46,236 nucleotides of DNA. It comes from a cf. Phormidesmis sp. LEGE 11477. Lineage in GTDB: Bacteria; Cyanobacteriota; Cyanobacteriia; Phormidesmidales; Phormidesmidaceae. The position numbers and the translations under genes were made by a program. Under the pieces are notes generated by a model that was not told the DNA's origin, did not search any database, and worked only from the letters and a program-made list of their open reading frames with translations. Position 1 is the first letter of the stretch, and every line of letters begins with the position of its first letter. Location of the stretch: contig NZ_JADEXO010000041.1 in the NCBI RefSeq assembly GCF_015207105.1, positions 1 to 46,236 of the forward strand. Direction: 5' to 3'. Positions 17,135-25,970 of this stretch are shown one piece after another.

Positions 17135-17516
17135 TAAACTTTTTATTAACCTTTGGCTATCCTACTTTTTTCCATCTGTGATATGGCTAGTTAGCTGTGA
17201 CACCTCTATCAGATGCACTAGTGACTTTGAGCGAAAAGTTTGCGTTAAAGGGCATAACCTACAGGAGCAAATACATTCACCTAACTGGCCGCTCCACTCC
17301 GCTAACGGTTTGATTGCCCTATCATTTTCATCGACAAAGGCTAGAAAGACTGCTGCTAAGCCATACAATTTAGCCTGACTACTTCAATCTCATCACCCAG
17401 TTTGATCACAATCTATAATACGAAGGTGAACTTATGATTAGTCACTGATTAGTCACTGATAAATCACCTATGAATATTAGGAAGAACATCAAAGACAAAA
17501 CGGGGTTAGTCTCTGC
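17135..17516. other. Intergenic region with an 11-bp triplicate
   Basis: 382 nt. Overlapping ORFs of about 65 codons on both strands look non-coding. It contains gattagtcact at 17436-17446 and 17447-17457 followed by a degenerate copy gataaatcacc (17458-17468). The spacer is upstream of the GHL10 gene (minus) and downstream of the 114-residue gene (minus), so the GHL10 promoter must lie here. Confidence 0.6.
17436..17468. repeat. 11-bp tandem repeat, about three copies
   Basis: gattagtcact occurs twice exactly and once in degenerate form, 48 nt from the end of the 114-residue gene. Confidence 0.8.
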
Positions 17517-17861
17517 CTAGCATGGCTTATCCGGGTCTTCTTCAGCATACCCAGATGTCTGTTCTGCTTTCTCCAGATTTTCTAGCAGAGATAAGAGTTG
17601 CATCCTTTGGATATAGGGCCATCCACCCTCTCGCTCAATGTCTTTCAACAGCCGATATAGCCGCTGTCGATTATCAGGCAGCGCATCTCTAAACAAGGTG
17701 TCTCGAATATCGTAATGTAGGCGCTCTAACCGCCTCAGCAGCTCCAATAAAGCGAGGCAGTTACCCTCTCTATGCTGTGCGGCAGATTGCACAGCCTGGA
17801 CTAACTCGTTCAGGTCATTCTCATTCAGGTCAGTAGAGTCTTGAGAGGTAGAATTTCTCAC
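17517..17861 (-). CDS. Conserved hypothetical protein, helical
   Basis: 114 residues, with no membrane segment or signal. The sequence is predicted to be mostly alpha-helical. An acidic N-terminus (about 1-25) leads to Leu-rich helices (CLALLELLRRLERLHYDIRD), a basic stretch (LPDNRQRLYRLLKDIEREGG) and WPYIQRMQLLSLLENLEKAE, and it ends in a short acidic tail. The pattern resembles short conserved cyanobacterial proteins, but I cannot name a family. The ATG is the only early Met. It is divergent from psbO with about 260 nt between the starts. Function is unknown. Confidence 0.7.
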   Translation of the reverse strand: MRNSTSQDSTDLNENDLNELVQAVQSAAQHREGNCLALLELLRRLERLHYDIRDTLFRDALPDNRQRLYRLLKDIEREGGWPYIQRMQLLSLLENLEKAEQTSGYAEEDPDKPC

Positions 17862-18122
17862 CGTTTTAACTTTTGTAACCCGTTTGTTTGGACGATCTAG
17901 GCTAAACGCTCAGCAACACTGGTGCCTTCTGAATCGCGAAGGTGAAACCCTGTTTGCCTTGCATCTTGGCATTTCTATAGCCATCAACCTGATTGAGCCT
18001 ACGCGATCGCTAGCCGCTAGTGCAAGCAGTTTACCGCTTAAACCTAGCCTCAAAACTGGACGGAGGCAGTGTAAACTTATGTACTAAATACCCTTTAACA
18101 TCTAATAATCTTGAGGTTACCC

Positions 18123-18959
18123 ATGAGGTATCGCGCTCTTCTTGCTGCGTTTTTTGCCCTTTGCTTAGGCGTCTTGACAGCCTGTAGTGAAGCCCCTTCC
18201 GCCACCAGCGAAATTCCACTCACTTATGATCAAATTCGCAACACCGGACTGGCTAATAGCTGTCCTCAGGTAGATGAAACTCGCCGTGGTCAAATTCCGA
18301 TTGAAGACGGCACTACCTACAAATTAGTTGACCTGTGCTTAGAGCCTACGAGCTTCTTTGTTAAACAGGAGTCTGCCAACAAGCGAAAAGAAGCTGAATT
18401 TGTTTCTGGAAAGTCGCTCACTCGCTATACCACTTCTATTGAGCAGGTAAGTGGCGATATCAACCTTCAAGAAGACGGTAGCCTAGTCTTTGATGAGAAA
18501 CTAGGCATGGATTTCCAACCTATCACCGTGCTTCTACCTGGTGGCGATCAGATTCCTTTCCTCTTCACTATTAAAGGGCTCGAAGCTCGCTCTCAGGCCG
18601 GCCTTAACGCAATCACTACGTCCACTGATTTTGAGGGATCGTTCCGAGTGCCCTCCTATCGCACTTCCAACTTCCTCGATCCTAAGGCGCGAGGTCTGAC
18701 AACTGGCTACGATAACGCAGTAGCACTGCCTGCCCGCGCTGATGCGAACGATCTAGCCAGAGAAAATGTTAAGGCCTTTGATGTTGGTAGCGGCACTATC
18801 TCCTTGCAGATTTCTAAGGTAGATAGCAATACAGGTGAAATTGGCGGTACGTTTATCTCCGAACAGCCTTCTGATACCGATATGGGAACTGCCGCTGCAG
18901 ACGATGTTCGCTTGCAGGGCGTTTTCTATGGTCGGATTGAAACTGAATTCGACGCTTAG
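18123..18959 (+). CDS. psbO: Photosystem II manganese-stabilising protein PsbO
   Basis: Extrinsic 33-kDa subunit on the lumenal side of photosystem II that stabilises the Mn4CaO5 cluster. The ATG at 18123 gives MRYRALL as in other cyanobacteria; a TTG four codons upstream is less likely. The precursor is 278 residues. The signal peptide ends LGVLTACSEAPS, a lipobox-like LTAC, so the mature protein may be lipid-modified rather than simply cleaved. The mature domain shows LTYDQIRNTGLANSCPQVDE (first conserved Cys) and LVDLCLEPTSFFVKQE (second Cys, the disulfide partner). It also has DFQPITVLLPGG, STDFEGSFRVPSYR, NFLDPKARGLTTGYDNAVAL and SEQPSDTDMG. It is monocistronic, with a strong terminator at 19045-19074. 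Confidence 0.98.
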   Translation: MRYRALLAAFFALCLGVLTACSEAPSATSEIPLTYDQIRNTGLANSCPQVDETRRGQIPIEDGTTYKLVDLCLEPTSFFVKQESANKRKEAEFVSGKSLTRYTTSIEQVSGDINLQEDGSLVFDEKLGMDFQPITVLLPGGDQIPFLFTIKGLEARSQAGLNAITTSTDFEGSFRVPSYRTSNFLDPKARGLTTGYDNAVALPARADANDLARENVKAFDVGSGTISLQISKVDSNTGEIGGTFISEQPSDTDMGTAAADDVRLQGVFYGRIETEFDA

Positions 18960-19044
18960 ATTTGTTCTAACGGCAGCTCAGCTTTTATTTGATTCAGTTT
19001 TGCTTTGATCTAGTCATACTTTGGCTAGCACTAAAATATCTTTC

Positions 19045-19074
19045 GAAAAGGGCACCTTCTACGGTGCTCTTTTC
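19045..19074 (+). terminator. Intrinsic terminator of psbO
   Basis: gaaaagggcacc (19045-19056) pairs with ggtgctcttttc (19063-19074) with one G-U pair and a 6-nt loop. The T-rich 3' arm runs into ttttgg. Located 86 nt after the psbO stop. Confidence 0.85.
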
Positions 19075-19255
19075 TTTTGGCTAGCTCTCCAAGTTTTTGA
19101 TTCCGTAAAAACCCAATTGCGATAGAAAATCGGCCTAATTACGCTGATCTTATTAGCGCTGTAGCTGAACTACATCAAATTTGACTTAGTACTCTAGCTG
19201 GGGCGCTAATAGTCCTTCTTCTCCATTGGCCCAAGGATCTCTATTTCGATATCCG

Positions 19256-20050
19256 ATGGGTTTTTCTTGTATGCACGCTTCACCTCACAAGGTTCTGAAG
19301 AATCAGTCTCTTGAGCTTCTCAGCCTCTACCAAAAAGATCGCTCGCTTCAGTTGCGTAATCGTCTAGTGCAACTCAATATTGGACTAGTCCGCCAGGAAG
19401 CACACCGCTGGCTACGTCATTCTGGTGAGACTTTTGACGATTTGATGCAAGTCGGCAGTCTAGGCTTGATCAACGCTATCGAGCGATTTGACTTAGAAAG
19501 AGGATATGCATTTAGCTCTTTTGCTATTCCCTATATTCGCGGTGAGATCCAACACTATCTTCGGGATAAAGGGACAGTTGTCCGTATCCCGAGAAAATGG
19601 CAGACTCTGCAAAGTCAATCAGCGCACGCTATCCGACATCTGCAGAGTGAGTTGAATCGTAAACCCAGCGACCATGAAGTTGCCGCTCAGCTTGACGTTA
19701 CTGTAGAAGAGTGGCAACAAGTGAAGCTAGCTAGCAGCAACCGTCATTTGCTCAGCTTAGACGCGCCTGTTAGAGAAGACGGCAGTGGGGCATCGTCGCT
19801 AGGCGATCTTTTGCCCGATGCTAGCTACCGCAGCTTTCAGCTTGCTCAAGAAGACAGAATTCGGCTTCAGCAGGCGCTAGGCCAGCTAGAAAAACGAACC
19901 CGTGAAGTCTTAGAGTTTGTCTTTTTGCACGATCTCACTCAAAAAGAAACTGCTGAGAAGTTAGGTATTAGTTCTGTCACGGTCTCACGCCGAGTCAAAA
20001 AGGGGCTGAAGCATTTGCAGGTAATTATGCGACCAGCCAGAGAAGGATGA
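19256..20050 (+). CDS. sigF: Group 3 sigma factor SigF
   Basis: About 264 residues of the SigF/sigma-28-like alternative group. Region 2 reads LVRQEAHRWLRHSGETFDDL, MQVGSLGLINAIERFDLERG, then YAFSSFAIPYIRGEIQHYLRD. Region 3 follows (VRIPRKWQ...NRKPSDHEVAAQLDVTVEEW). Region 4 ends with the helix-turn-helix LTQKETAEKLGISSVTVSRR. Regions 1.1 and 1.2 are absent, unlike the group 2 factor at 12029. The longest frame opens at a TTG (19226). ATG at 19256 is chosen, and ATG at 19271 is also plausible. In Synechocystis SigF is needed for type IV pilus and cell-surface gene expression. The gene 161 nt downstream encodes a lipoprotein with a PilP-like region, which fits that role. Which promoters it serves here is inference. 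Confidence 0.9.
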   Translation: MGFSCMHASPHKVLKNQSLELLSLYQKDRSLQLRNRLVQLNIGLVRQEAHRWLRHSGETFDDLMQVGSLGLINAIERFDLERGYAFSSFAIPYIRGEIQHYLRDKGTVVRIPRKWQTLQSQSAHAIRHLQSELNRKPSDHEVAAQLDVTVEEWQQVKLASSNRHLLSLDAPVREDGSGASSLGDLLPDASYRSFQLAQEDRIRLQQALGQLEKRTREVLEFVFLHDLTQKETAEKLGISSVTVSRRVKKGLKHLQVIMRPAREG

Positions 20051-20211
20051 CTAGCTACAGCAAGGATAGACCAAACCTGTTAGTTTTATTCCTTTCTGTC
20101 TACTCTAAGAGGGCGCAGGTTTCTGTATAACGTCCGCTCAGCGATCAGTAAGTGGCTAGTAACCGGACTAGAGCGACCGCGCCAGATTAAAATCCTTGAC
20201 TTATCTGTCCT

Positions 20212-21195
20212 ATGCGAAATCAAAATGTGCGGCATCTGCTACTGGTCTTAGCAGTAACAGCTCCATTAACTGGCTGTCAGTATTTAAGTGCTGGGGAAGA
20301 TATTGAAATCATCGATCCGATTGCCGCTACGCAAGAACGGGTGGCTGAAGCGGGTCAAGGCGTCGCTAGTGCGCTAGATGGGACAGCCGACAATGAAGCA
20401 TTTGAAGATCCTACGATAGATGCGCCACCGATTGTGACAGCGGACTTGATTCAATCAACTGACCCATCAGCTAGGGCTCAGAAAGTCTCTAGATCGCGCA
20501 CCGATCCATTTGCGACTTTGCCCATTCCACTAGCGCCTGAACTGGCGGAGCTACCCGAAAGAACCAGAGCAAGCGCAAACAACACTGGTAGAAATAATGC
20601 TGGCAGCAGCAATGCCAACAATTCTTCTGGCTCTTCTGCCCCTTCTAGTCCGACGCCGCCAGCCGTCCGAGTGCAGGAAGAACCGCTGGTAGAGCCCTCG
20701 CCCGTTGTAGAACTGCCTTCTATTCCTCAGCCTGTGGTGGCACCGACCGTTGCTGTTTCCGGCGTGATTCAGCTAGGCGGTACCCCTTATGCAATTGTTC
20801 GAGCGGGTAACGAGCCTGAGCGGTATGTTCGGGTGGGCGATCGCATTGGCAATGGCAGCGTTCGAGTCAAACGCATTGATACGCTGGCCTATGAACCGAA
20901 AGTGATCTTCGAAGAAAATGGGATCGAAGTGGCTCGACCCGTCAGCAGCGCTGAGACAGCGGCTGACGCAGCCCCCGCTGAAGACGCGGATGAACCGGTG
21001 GCGGCGTTTCCTGCTAGCTCCTCTAGCTCCGTCGCTGCTCTACCAACACCAGCGGTATCTGTACCAACTGGCTCAGCAGGGCGAGCGTCAACCTTTCTTC
21101 CTCGCATGCCGCTTCCTCCTGCACCTGGGGCCAACCTGCTACAGCCAGCCCGTGGCTACATACCTAATAGTTTGATCTTGCTACCACCCACGTAA
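20212..21195 (+). CDS. Lipoprotein with a PilP/GspC-like C-terminal region
   Basis: 327 residues. The signal peptide ends in a lipobox (VTAPLTGC), so it is probably lipid-anchored in the envelope. A long Ser/Asn/Pro/Ala-rich disordered middle (about 45-180) precedes a compact beta-rich segment at about 183-245. That segment reads VAVSGVIQLGGTPYAIVRAG, RYVRVGDRIGNGSVRVKRID, PKVIFEENGIEVARPV. This layout (GVI.L.G..YAIV....VRVGD.I..G.V..I) resembles the homology region of PilP and GspC, which link inner-membrane and secretin parts of pilus and secretion machines. The C-terminus is again low-complexity. It lies 161 nt after sigF on the same strand. Assignment is by pattern; function is not proven. 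Confidence 0.65.
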   Translation: MRNQNVRHLLLVLAVTAPLTGCQYLSAGEDIEIIDPIAATQERVAEAGQGVASALDGTADNEAFEDPTIDAPPIVTADLIQSTDPSARAQKVSRSRTDPFATLPIPLAPELAELPERTRASANNTGRNNAGSSNANNSSGSSAPSSPTPPAVRVQEEPLVEPSPVVELPSIPQPVVAPTVAVSGVIQLGGTPYAIVRAGNEPERYVRVGDRIGNGSVRVKRIDTLAYEPKVIFEENGIEVARPVSSAETAADAAPAEDADEPVAAFPASSSSSVAALPTPAVSVPTGSAGRASTFLPRMPLPPAPGANLLQPARGYIPNSLILLPPT

Positions 21196-21415
21196 GAATC
21201 TTGTGCTCGAACTAATTTGGTGCTCGAACTGCTGTGTTTTTATATGCATCGAGTGAGAAGGGTTTTGAGCCGCTATCTTTGCAAAAGTTATCGCTTCGTA
21301 GCAATAAAACTTAAAAAGTGAGGATGAGAAGCAACAGAGTAGTAATGTTGAGAGATAAGTAGCGTCTGTCAAAAACCTACTGTCTGTCTAGCATTTTGTA
21401 AGAGGGTTAGTATTC

Positions 21416-21631
21416 ATGGTTCAGCGTGGTTCTAAGGTTAGAATTCTCCGCCCAGAGTCTTACTGGTTTCGAGAGGTTGGCTCTGTTGCTTCAGTCGACC
21501 AAAGCGGCATCAAATATCCTGTTGTGGTGCGCTTTAGCAAGGTGAACTATGCCGGTGTGAACACCAACAATTTTTCTGAAGCAGAGCTAGTAGAAGTAGA
21601 GGCTCCACCGAAGAAAGCTGCTAAGAAATAG
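21416..21631 (+). CDS. psaE: Photosystem I reaction centre subunit IV
   Basis: 71-residue stromal/cytoplasmic subunit of photosystem I that helps dock ferredoxin and flavodoxin and supports cyclic electron flow. The SH3-like barrel signature is complete: [60 protein letters not shown] short Lys-rich tail ends the protein. The ATG follows aagagggttagtattc, whose AGAGGG is about 11 nt upstream. The 220-nt spacer upstream probably contains the promoter. mutM follows 127 nt downstream, an arrangement also known from other cyanobacteria. Confidence 0.97.
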   Translation: MVQRGSKVRILRPESYWFREVGSVASVDQSGIKYPVVVRFSKVNYAGVNTNNFSEAELVEVEAPPKKAAKK

Positions 21632-21758
21632 AAGATCCGAAGCCAACAAAAGAGGCTGTACGCTTAATACGCGCTGTAAATTGCTAAGCCGGTTGCTGTC
21701 TAAAGGTGTCTATACTGGCTGTACTTTAATTAAGTAGTAACCGCTATAGAAGAGTGCA

Positions 21759-22616
21759 GTGCCTGAGCTTCCTGAAGTAGAAACCGTCCGTCGCGGTCTC
21801 AATCGAGTCTCATTGAATCAGCCAGTTCGAGGAGGAGAAGTACGTTTAGCACGTACGATTGCCTACCCCGAACTGGCTGATGATTTTTTAAACGCGATGA
21901 CTAGCGCCCAAATCAATAGCTGGCATCGGCGCGGCAAATATTTGACAGCAACGCTGCAGCAGGGCCCTCTATCTAAGCTAGAACCAGCGGGATGGCTAGG
22001 CGTTCATTTACGGATGACTGGGCAGCTACTGTGGGTCTCTAGGGATGAGCCAGTGCAGACACACTGCCGAGTCAGGCTCTTTTTTGATGATGATAAGGAG
22101 TTGAGGTACGTTGATCAGCGCACATTTGGGCGGCTGTGGTGGATACCGCCTGATAGGGCTATAGAATCGGTGATGACTGGTTTGCAAAAACTGGGGCCAG
22201 AGCCATTTTCCGAAGAATTTTCAGCGGGGTATCTAGCGACTGCATTAAGGGGAAAACAGCGTCCAATCAAGAATGCGTTGCTAGAACAGCGCTTAGTTGC
22301 AGGCATTGGTAATATCTACGCAGACGAGGCGCTATTTTTAAGCGGAATTCGACCTACAGCGGTGTGCGATCGCCTCTCTCGCAAAAGAATTATCAAACTA
22401 CATCAGGCCATTCAAGACGTGTTGACAACTAGCATCGACTCTGGAGGAACTACCTTCAGCGATTTTAGAGACGTCCATGGCACCAATGGCAACTACGGCG
22501 GGGTGGCTTGGGTTTATGACCGAGAAGGAAAAGCCTGCCGAAACTGTGGCACACAAATCGTGCGAATAAAGCTAGCGGGGCGATCGGCCCACTATTGTCC
22601 AAAATGTCAGCGATAG
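21759..22616 (+). CDS. mutM: Formamidopyrimidine-DNA glycosylase
   Basis: DNA repair glycosylase/AP lyase that removes oxidised purines such as 8-oxoguanine. 285 residues. The start codon is GTG, so after Met removal the catalytic proline is residue 2 (PELPEVETVRRGL) with Glu3. The conserved Lys is in RRGKYL (about 58). The helix-two-turn-helix reads LLEQRLVAGIGNIYADEALF. The C-terminal zinc finger has four Cys (CRNCGT...CPKCQR). It lies 127 nt after psaE on the same strand. Pairing a photosystem I gene with oxidative-damage repair is consistent with photo-oxidative stress, but co-regulation is not shown by the sequence. Confidence 0.97.
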   Translation: MPELPEVETVRRGLNRVSLNQPVRGGEVRLARTIAYPELADDFLNAMTSAQINSWHRRGKYLTATLQQGPLSKLEPAGWLGVHLRMTGQLLWVSRDEPVQTHCRVRLFFDDDKELRYVDQRTFGRLWWIPPDRAIESVMTGLQKLGPEPFSEEFSAGYLATALRGKQRPIKNALLEQRLVAGIGNIYADEALFLSGIRPTAVCDRLSRKRIIKLHQAIQDVLTTSIDSGGTTFSDFRDVHGTNGNYGGVAWVYDREGKACRNCGTQIVRIKLAGRSAHYCPKCQR

Positions 22617-22750
22617 TCTTGATGGCGATACAATAAGCGGTAGGCAGCAGCCACTACTGGCAGTCGCAGTTCGCACGAGCGACCAATAGCCGATTGCTAA
22701 GGACTGCTTGCCGATGGCTAACGATTAGTACTTGATTACGTGAGAGAGCT

Positions 22751-22966
22751 ATGCCAGTAAAGAAAGGAGATTTCGTTCGTCTGGTTCGAGAGAAGTTTGA
22801 AAATAGCGTAGAGGCTAAAGCAAGCGACACCCGCCTTTCTAGCTATGTATTTGACACCAGAGGCGAGATTTTAGATGTTCGCGATGATTATGGCTTGGTC
22901 AAGTTTGGTCGTGTGCCTACGCCCAATGTCTGGCTGAAGCTAGAGCAGCTAGAAAAATTCGAGTAG
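22751..22966 (+). CDS. ndhO: NAD(P)H-quinone oxidoreductase subunit O
   Basis: 71-residue peripheral subunit of the cyanobacterial/chloroplast NDH-1 complex involved in cyclic electron flow and respiration. The family pattern is clear: [40 protein letters not shown], then [20 protein letters not shown]. It is soluble, with no membrane helix. The ATG is well placed after gagagagct. It stands at the end of the psaE-mutM-ndhO run on the plus strand and converges on ppk, with 34 nt between stops. Confidence 0.95.
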   Translation: MPVKKGDFVRLVREKFENSVEAKASDTRLSSYVFDTRGEILDVRDDYGLVKFGRVPTPNVWLKLEQLEKFE

Positions 22967-23000
22967 ATCGAATTGATAGACGTATAGAGTCAGTCGGATA

Positions 23001-25223
23001 CTAACTCTGGCTGAGCGCCTTCTCCATCAAAATCTTGTGCGTGCTGATCTCGTCTTCGTCTTTTTCAGGCTGTATCTGTATGTAGGTGCCATCCGCCCGC
23101 ATTTCCCAAGCTTGACGGTTGTCCTGCAAGCAAGTTTCTAGTAAGGCTGCTAGTTCTGAACGCAGCGGTGGATCTTCAATCGGTACTAAAGCTTCTACTC
23201 GGCGATCTAGATTACGAGGCATCCAGTCAGCGGAGCCGATGTAGAACAGCTCATCGCCATCATTGTGAAAATAGAAAATGCGAGAGTGTTCTAGAAACCG
23301 CCCAATGATGCTGACCACATTAACATTTTCGCTTAGCCCTTCAATACCCGGACGCAGGCAGCAAATGCCTCGAATAATCAAGTCGATCTTGACTCCAGCT
23401 TGGGAGGCTTTGTAGAGCTCGGTAATGATATCAGCATCGACTAGGGCGTTCATCTTGGCAATGATATGCCCCTGTTTGCCAGCTTTGGCGTTTTTAGTTT
23501 CTTGCTGAATGAACTGAGTCATGCGCGATCGCAAATCTACAGGCGCAATCAGCAGCTTTTTGTAGGTCTGCTGCCGCGAATATCCGGTTAAATAGTTGAA
23601 CAAGTCAGTAAGATCCGTACCTAGTTCCTCTCGGCAGCTCAGTAGGCCAAGATCTGTGTAGAGCTTGGCCGTTTTAGGATTGTAGTTGCCGGTGCCAATA
23701 TGCACATAGCGACGGATGACGTTAGTCTCCCTTCGTACGACTAAAGCGACTTTAGTATGCGTTTTTAGTCCCATTAGTCCGTACACCACATGTACGCCCG
23801 ATCGCTCTAACGCCCTAGCCCAGTTGATGTTATTTTCTTCGTCAAACCGAGCCTTCAGCTCTACTAGCGCGACCACCTGCTTGTCATTTTCAGCGGCTTT
23901 GATCAGAGCATTTACAATCGGAGAATCACCTGACGTTCGATACAGCGTCATTTTGATCGCTAGCACGTCTGGATCGATCGCCGCTTGAGTGATGAAGGTT
24001 TGCACCGTTCCTGAGAACGCCTGATAAGGATGGTGAACTAGGCGATCGCGCCGCCGAATGAACGAAAAAACATCTTCTCCTTCTCGCTGAGCAGCTAATT
24101 TCCAAGGGGCAGGTGTCACCGGCTTCCAACGGTCATCCTTGAGCTCACTAAGGGGCAATCCCATAAAGCTCATTAGGTCAGTAAGCCCTAGTAATCCTTC
24201 AACGTCATAGACATCATTTTCACGAAGAGAAAGCTGGTCTAGCAGCGTGGCTCTCATCGGCCCGTTAAGACCCTTCTCGATTTCCATCCGTACGACTGAA
24301 CCACCAAGCCTACGCTTGCGTAACTCTTGTTCGATAGCCAGCATCAGATCGTCAGCCTCGTCTTCTTCTACCGACAGATCTGCATTGCGCGTAATGCGGA
24401 AGGTATAGCAATCTTTGACGCTCATACCAGGAAAAAGTGCTGCAATATTGTGAGAGATCACTTGCTCCATGGGTACACCTGTCCAATGACAAGGCTGCGC
24501 CCCTTCTAGCGATTCGGGTAGCTGAACAAATCTAGGCAATACCTTAGGCACTTTCACACGAGCAAAGTGAGATTCAGCAGAGGCTTGATCTTGAATCTCG
24601 ACTGCCAGATTAATACTGAGGTTTGAGATATAGGGAAAAGGGTGTCCTGGGTCGACTGCGAGAGGGGTTAAAACTGGAAAAATCTGATCTTTGAAATATT
24701 GGTCTAAGTAGTCAGTCTGCTCTGCGGAAAGCTCTTCATAATCAAGCAGACAGATATCATTAGCTATCAACTCGCCTCTTAGAACGTTCTGAAGATAGCT
24801 ATGTACCTGATCGATCATTGGGCGCAGGCGCTGACCAATCGCTTCAAGCTGCTCGGAGGGCGTCCGTCCATCTGGCGTCCGCTTGTGAACACCAGCTTCG
24901 ATTTGCTGCTTAATTGCAGCCACTCGCACCATGAAGTACTCATCTAGATTGGAGCTAAAGATCGCTAGAAATTTCAGCCGTTCTAGCAGCGGTGTGCGTT
25001 TATCCATGGCTTCGTGTAGTACCCGGCGGTTGAACTCTAGCCAGCTCAATTCTCGACTGATATACCACTGTGAGTCGCCTGGCTGTAAAAGAACAGCATC
25101 GGCGTCTGCTGATTTCTTCTTAGCCTGATCTTGAGCCTGCTCCTTGGTTTGAGTACTGCCGTTCTTGTCCGTAGTTTTTTTCTCGGACTGATTGGTAGAT
25201 TGAGACCTAGCAGATTTACCCAT
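23001..25223 (-). CDS. ppk: Polyphosphate kinase 1
   Basis: Reversible polymerisation of ATP gamma-phosphate into polyphosphate. 740 residues. A polar low-complexity N-terminus (about 50 residues, Lys/Gln/Asp-rich) precedes the N domain (SQWYISRELSWLEFNRRVLH). The catalytic phospho-accepting His is in YVHIGTGNYNPKTAKLYTDL (His about 508). The second active-site region reads FLEHSRIFYFHNDGDELFYI. The C-terminal domain has NLDRRVEALVPIEDP. The ATG at 25223 gives the whole extension; a shorter start is not obvious. No ppx or other phosphate gene is adjacent. Confidence 0.97.
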   Translation of the reverse strand: MGKSARSQSTNQSEKKTTDKNGSTQTKEQAQDQAKKKSADADAVLLQPGDSQWYISRELSWLEFNRRVLHEAMDKRTPLLERLKFLAIFSSNLDEYFMVRVAAIKQQIEAGVHKRTPDGRTPSEQLEAIGQRLRPMIDQVHSYLQNVLRGELIANDICLLDYEELSAEQTDYLDQYFKDQIFPVLTPLAVDPGHPFPYISNLSINLAVEIQDQASAESHFARVKVPKVLPRFVQLPESLEGAQPCHWTGVPMEQVISHNIAALFPGMSVKDCYTFRITRNADLSVEEDEADDLMLAIEQELRKRRLGGSVVRMEIEKGLNGPMRATLLDQLSLRENDVYDVEGLLGLTDLMSFMGLPLSELKDDRWKPVTPAPWKLAAQREGEDVFSFIRRRDRLVHHPYQAFSGTVQTFITQAAIDPDVLAIKMTLYRTSGDSPIVNALIKAAENDKQVVALVELKARFDEENNINWARALERSGVHVVYGLMGLKTHTKVALVVRRETNVIRRYVHIGTGNYNPKTAKLYTDLGLLSCREELGTDLTDLFNYLTGYSRQQTYKKLLIAPVDLRSRMTQFIQQETKNAKAGKQGHIIAKMNALVDADIITELYKASQAGVKIDLIIRGICCLRPGIEGLSENVNVVSIIGRFLEHSRIFYFHNDGDELFYIGSADWMPRNLDRRVEALVPIEDPPLRSELAALLETCLQDNRQAWEMRADGTYIQIQPEKDEDEISTHKILMEKALSQS

Positions 25224-25516
25224 GGCGCTTTAATCCAAGATTATTGTGGTTAACGGTCGATGACTTTTTAACTGTCGGTTCTCCGTGCTAGAACGCTTTA
25301 CTTCAAGACTCTTTGTTGCGGTGCTTTTCGACTAAAAACTAGCTAATTCAAGACTTTCAAATTTAAGCTGTCTCAGCTAGAGATTGCTCGGCTCAAGACT
25401 TTTGACCAACAGCGCGTTACTGAGCATCTTCCGGGGCGTGCATTTTGTGGGCTGCCCTTCTAGCATCTTTTCTCTAGGGAATGACTGCTGATAGACAGGT
25501 ATCGGCAAAGAGGCGT

Positions 25517-25723
25517 CTAGAAGACATCTTTTTCTTGACCCACCCACCATTCGCCTATTTTCATTAGCTCTTCGTGGAGTTCAGCAAGCTGGCTATTGAA
25601 CGCTTCTACACTCAGGGTATGACGTCGTTCTTTGAGCTTGGCAAGCCGTAGCTGAATAAGTAGCCACGGTTTACCCATGCCATCGGTAGCTTCTATGTAT
25701 CTAGCAAGCGCTTCACTATCCAT
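25517..25723 (-). CDS. Short conserved-looking hypothetical protein
   Basis: 68 residues, soluble, two helices with alternating charged and Leu residues: GMGKPWLLIQLRLAKLKERR and LSVEAFNSQLAELHEELMKI. It ends GEWWVGQEKDVF, with two adjacent Trp. The ATG is preceded by AAAGAAGA on the coding strand. I recognise similar short proteins in cyanobacteria but cannot name a family or function. It lies 293 nt upstream of ppk on the same strand. A hairpin at 25823-25861 separates it from the channel-like gene further upstream. Confidence 0.65.
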   Translation of the reverse strand: MDSEALARYIEATDGMGKPWLLIQLRLAKLKERRHTLSVEAFNSQLAELHEELMKIGEWWVGQEKDVF

Positions 25724-25822
25724 GCAGTCTTCTTTAGGTTCTTAGACTTCTTCTTCAACGCTGATTATATATGAGCGCTTATCAACAGTGCTTGATTCGC
25801 TAGGTACATAGATAGCACAAAG

Positions 25823-25861
25823 GAACCCGCAGCTAGAAGGATTCCTCTTCGCTACGGGTTC
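25823..25861 (-). terminator. Hairpin between the channel-like gene and the 68-residue gene
   Basis: gaacccg (25823-25829) pairs perfectly with cgggttc (25855-25861), and inner agc/gct bases extend the stem. Both neighbouring genes read on the minus strand, so it probably terminates the 595-residue gene. The T-run on the minus strand is short (cctttgtg). Confidence 0.5.
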
Positions 25862-25970
25862 GGTTTTGTTGAGCTATACCGTTGCTTATGCAAGCAATCG
25901 ATTGGAAGTCAGTTCTAGCGCTGAGGTTCTAGCACTGGGATCTATCACTTAGATCAAACACCCGATCTGT

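Noticed and set aside
17162-17378. Overlapping frames of about 65 codons on both strands
   Set aside because: No normal start, no conserved pattern; consistent with random open frames in a spacer.
17884-18087. 67-codon plus-strand frame just upstream of psbO
   Set aside because: No ribosome binding site or recognisable pattern. It lies in the expected promoter and leader region of psbO.
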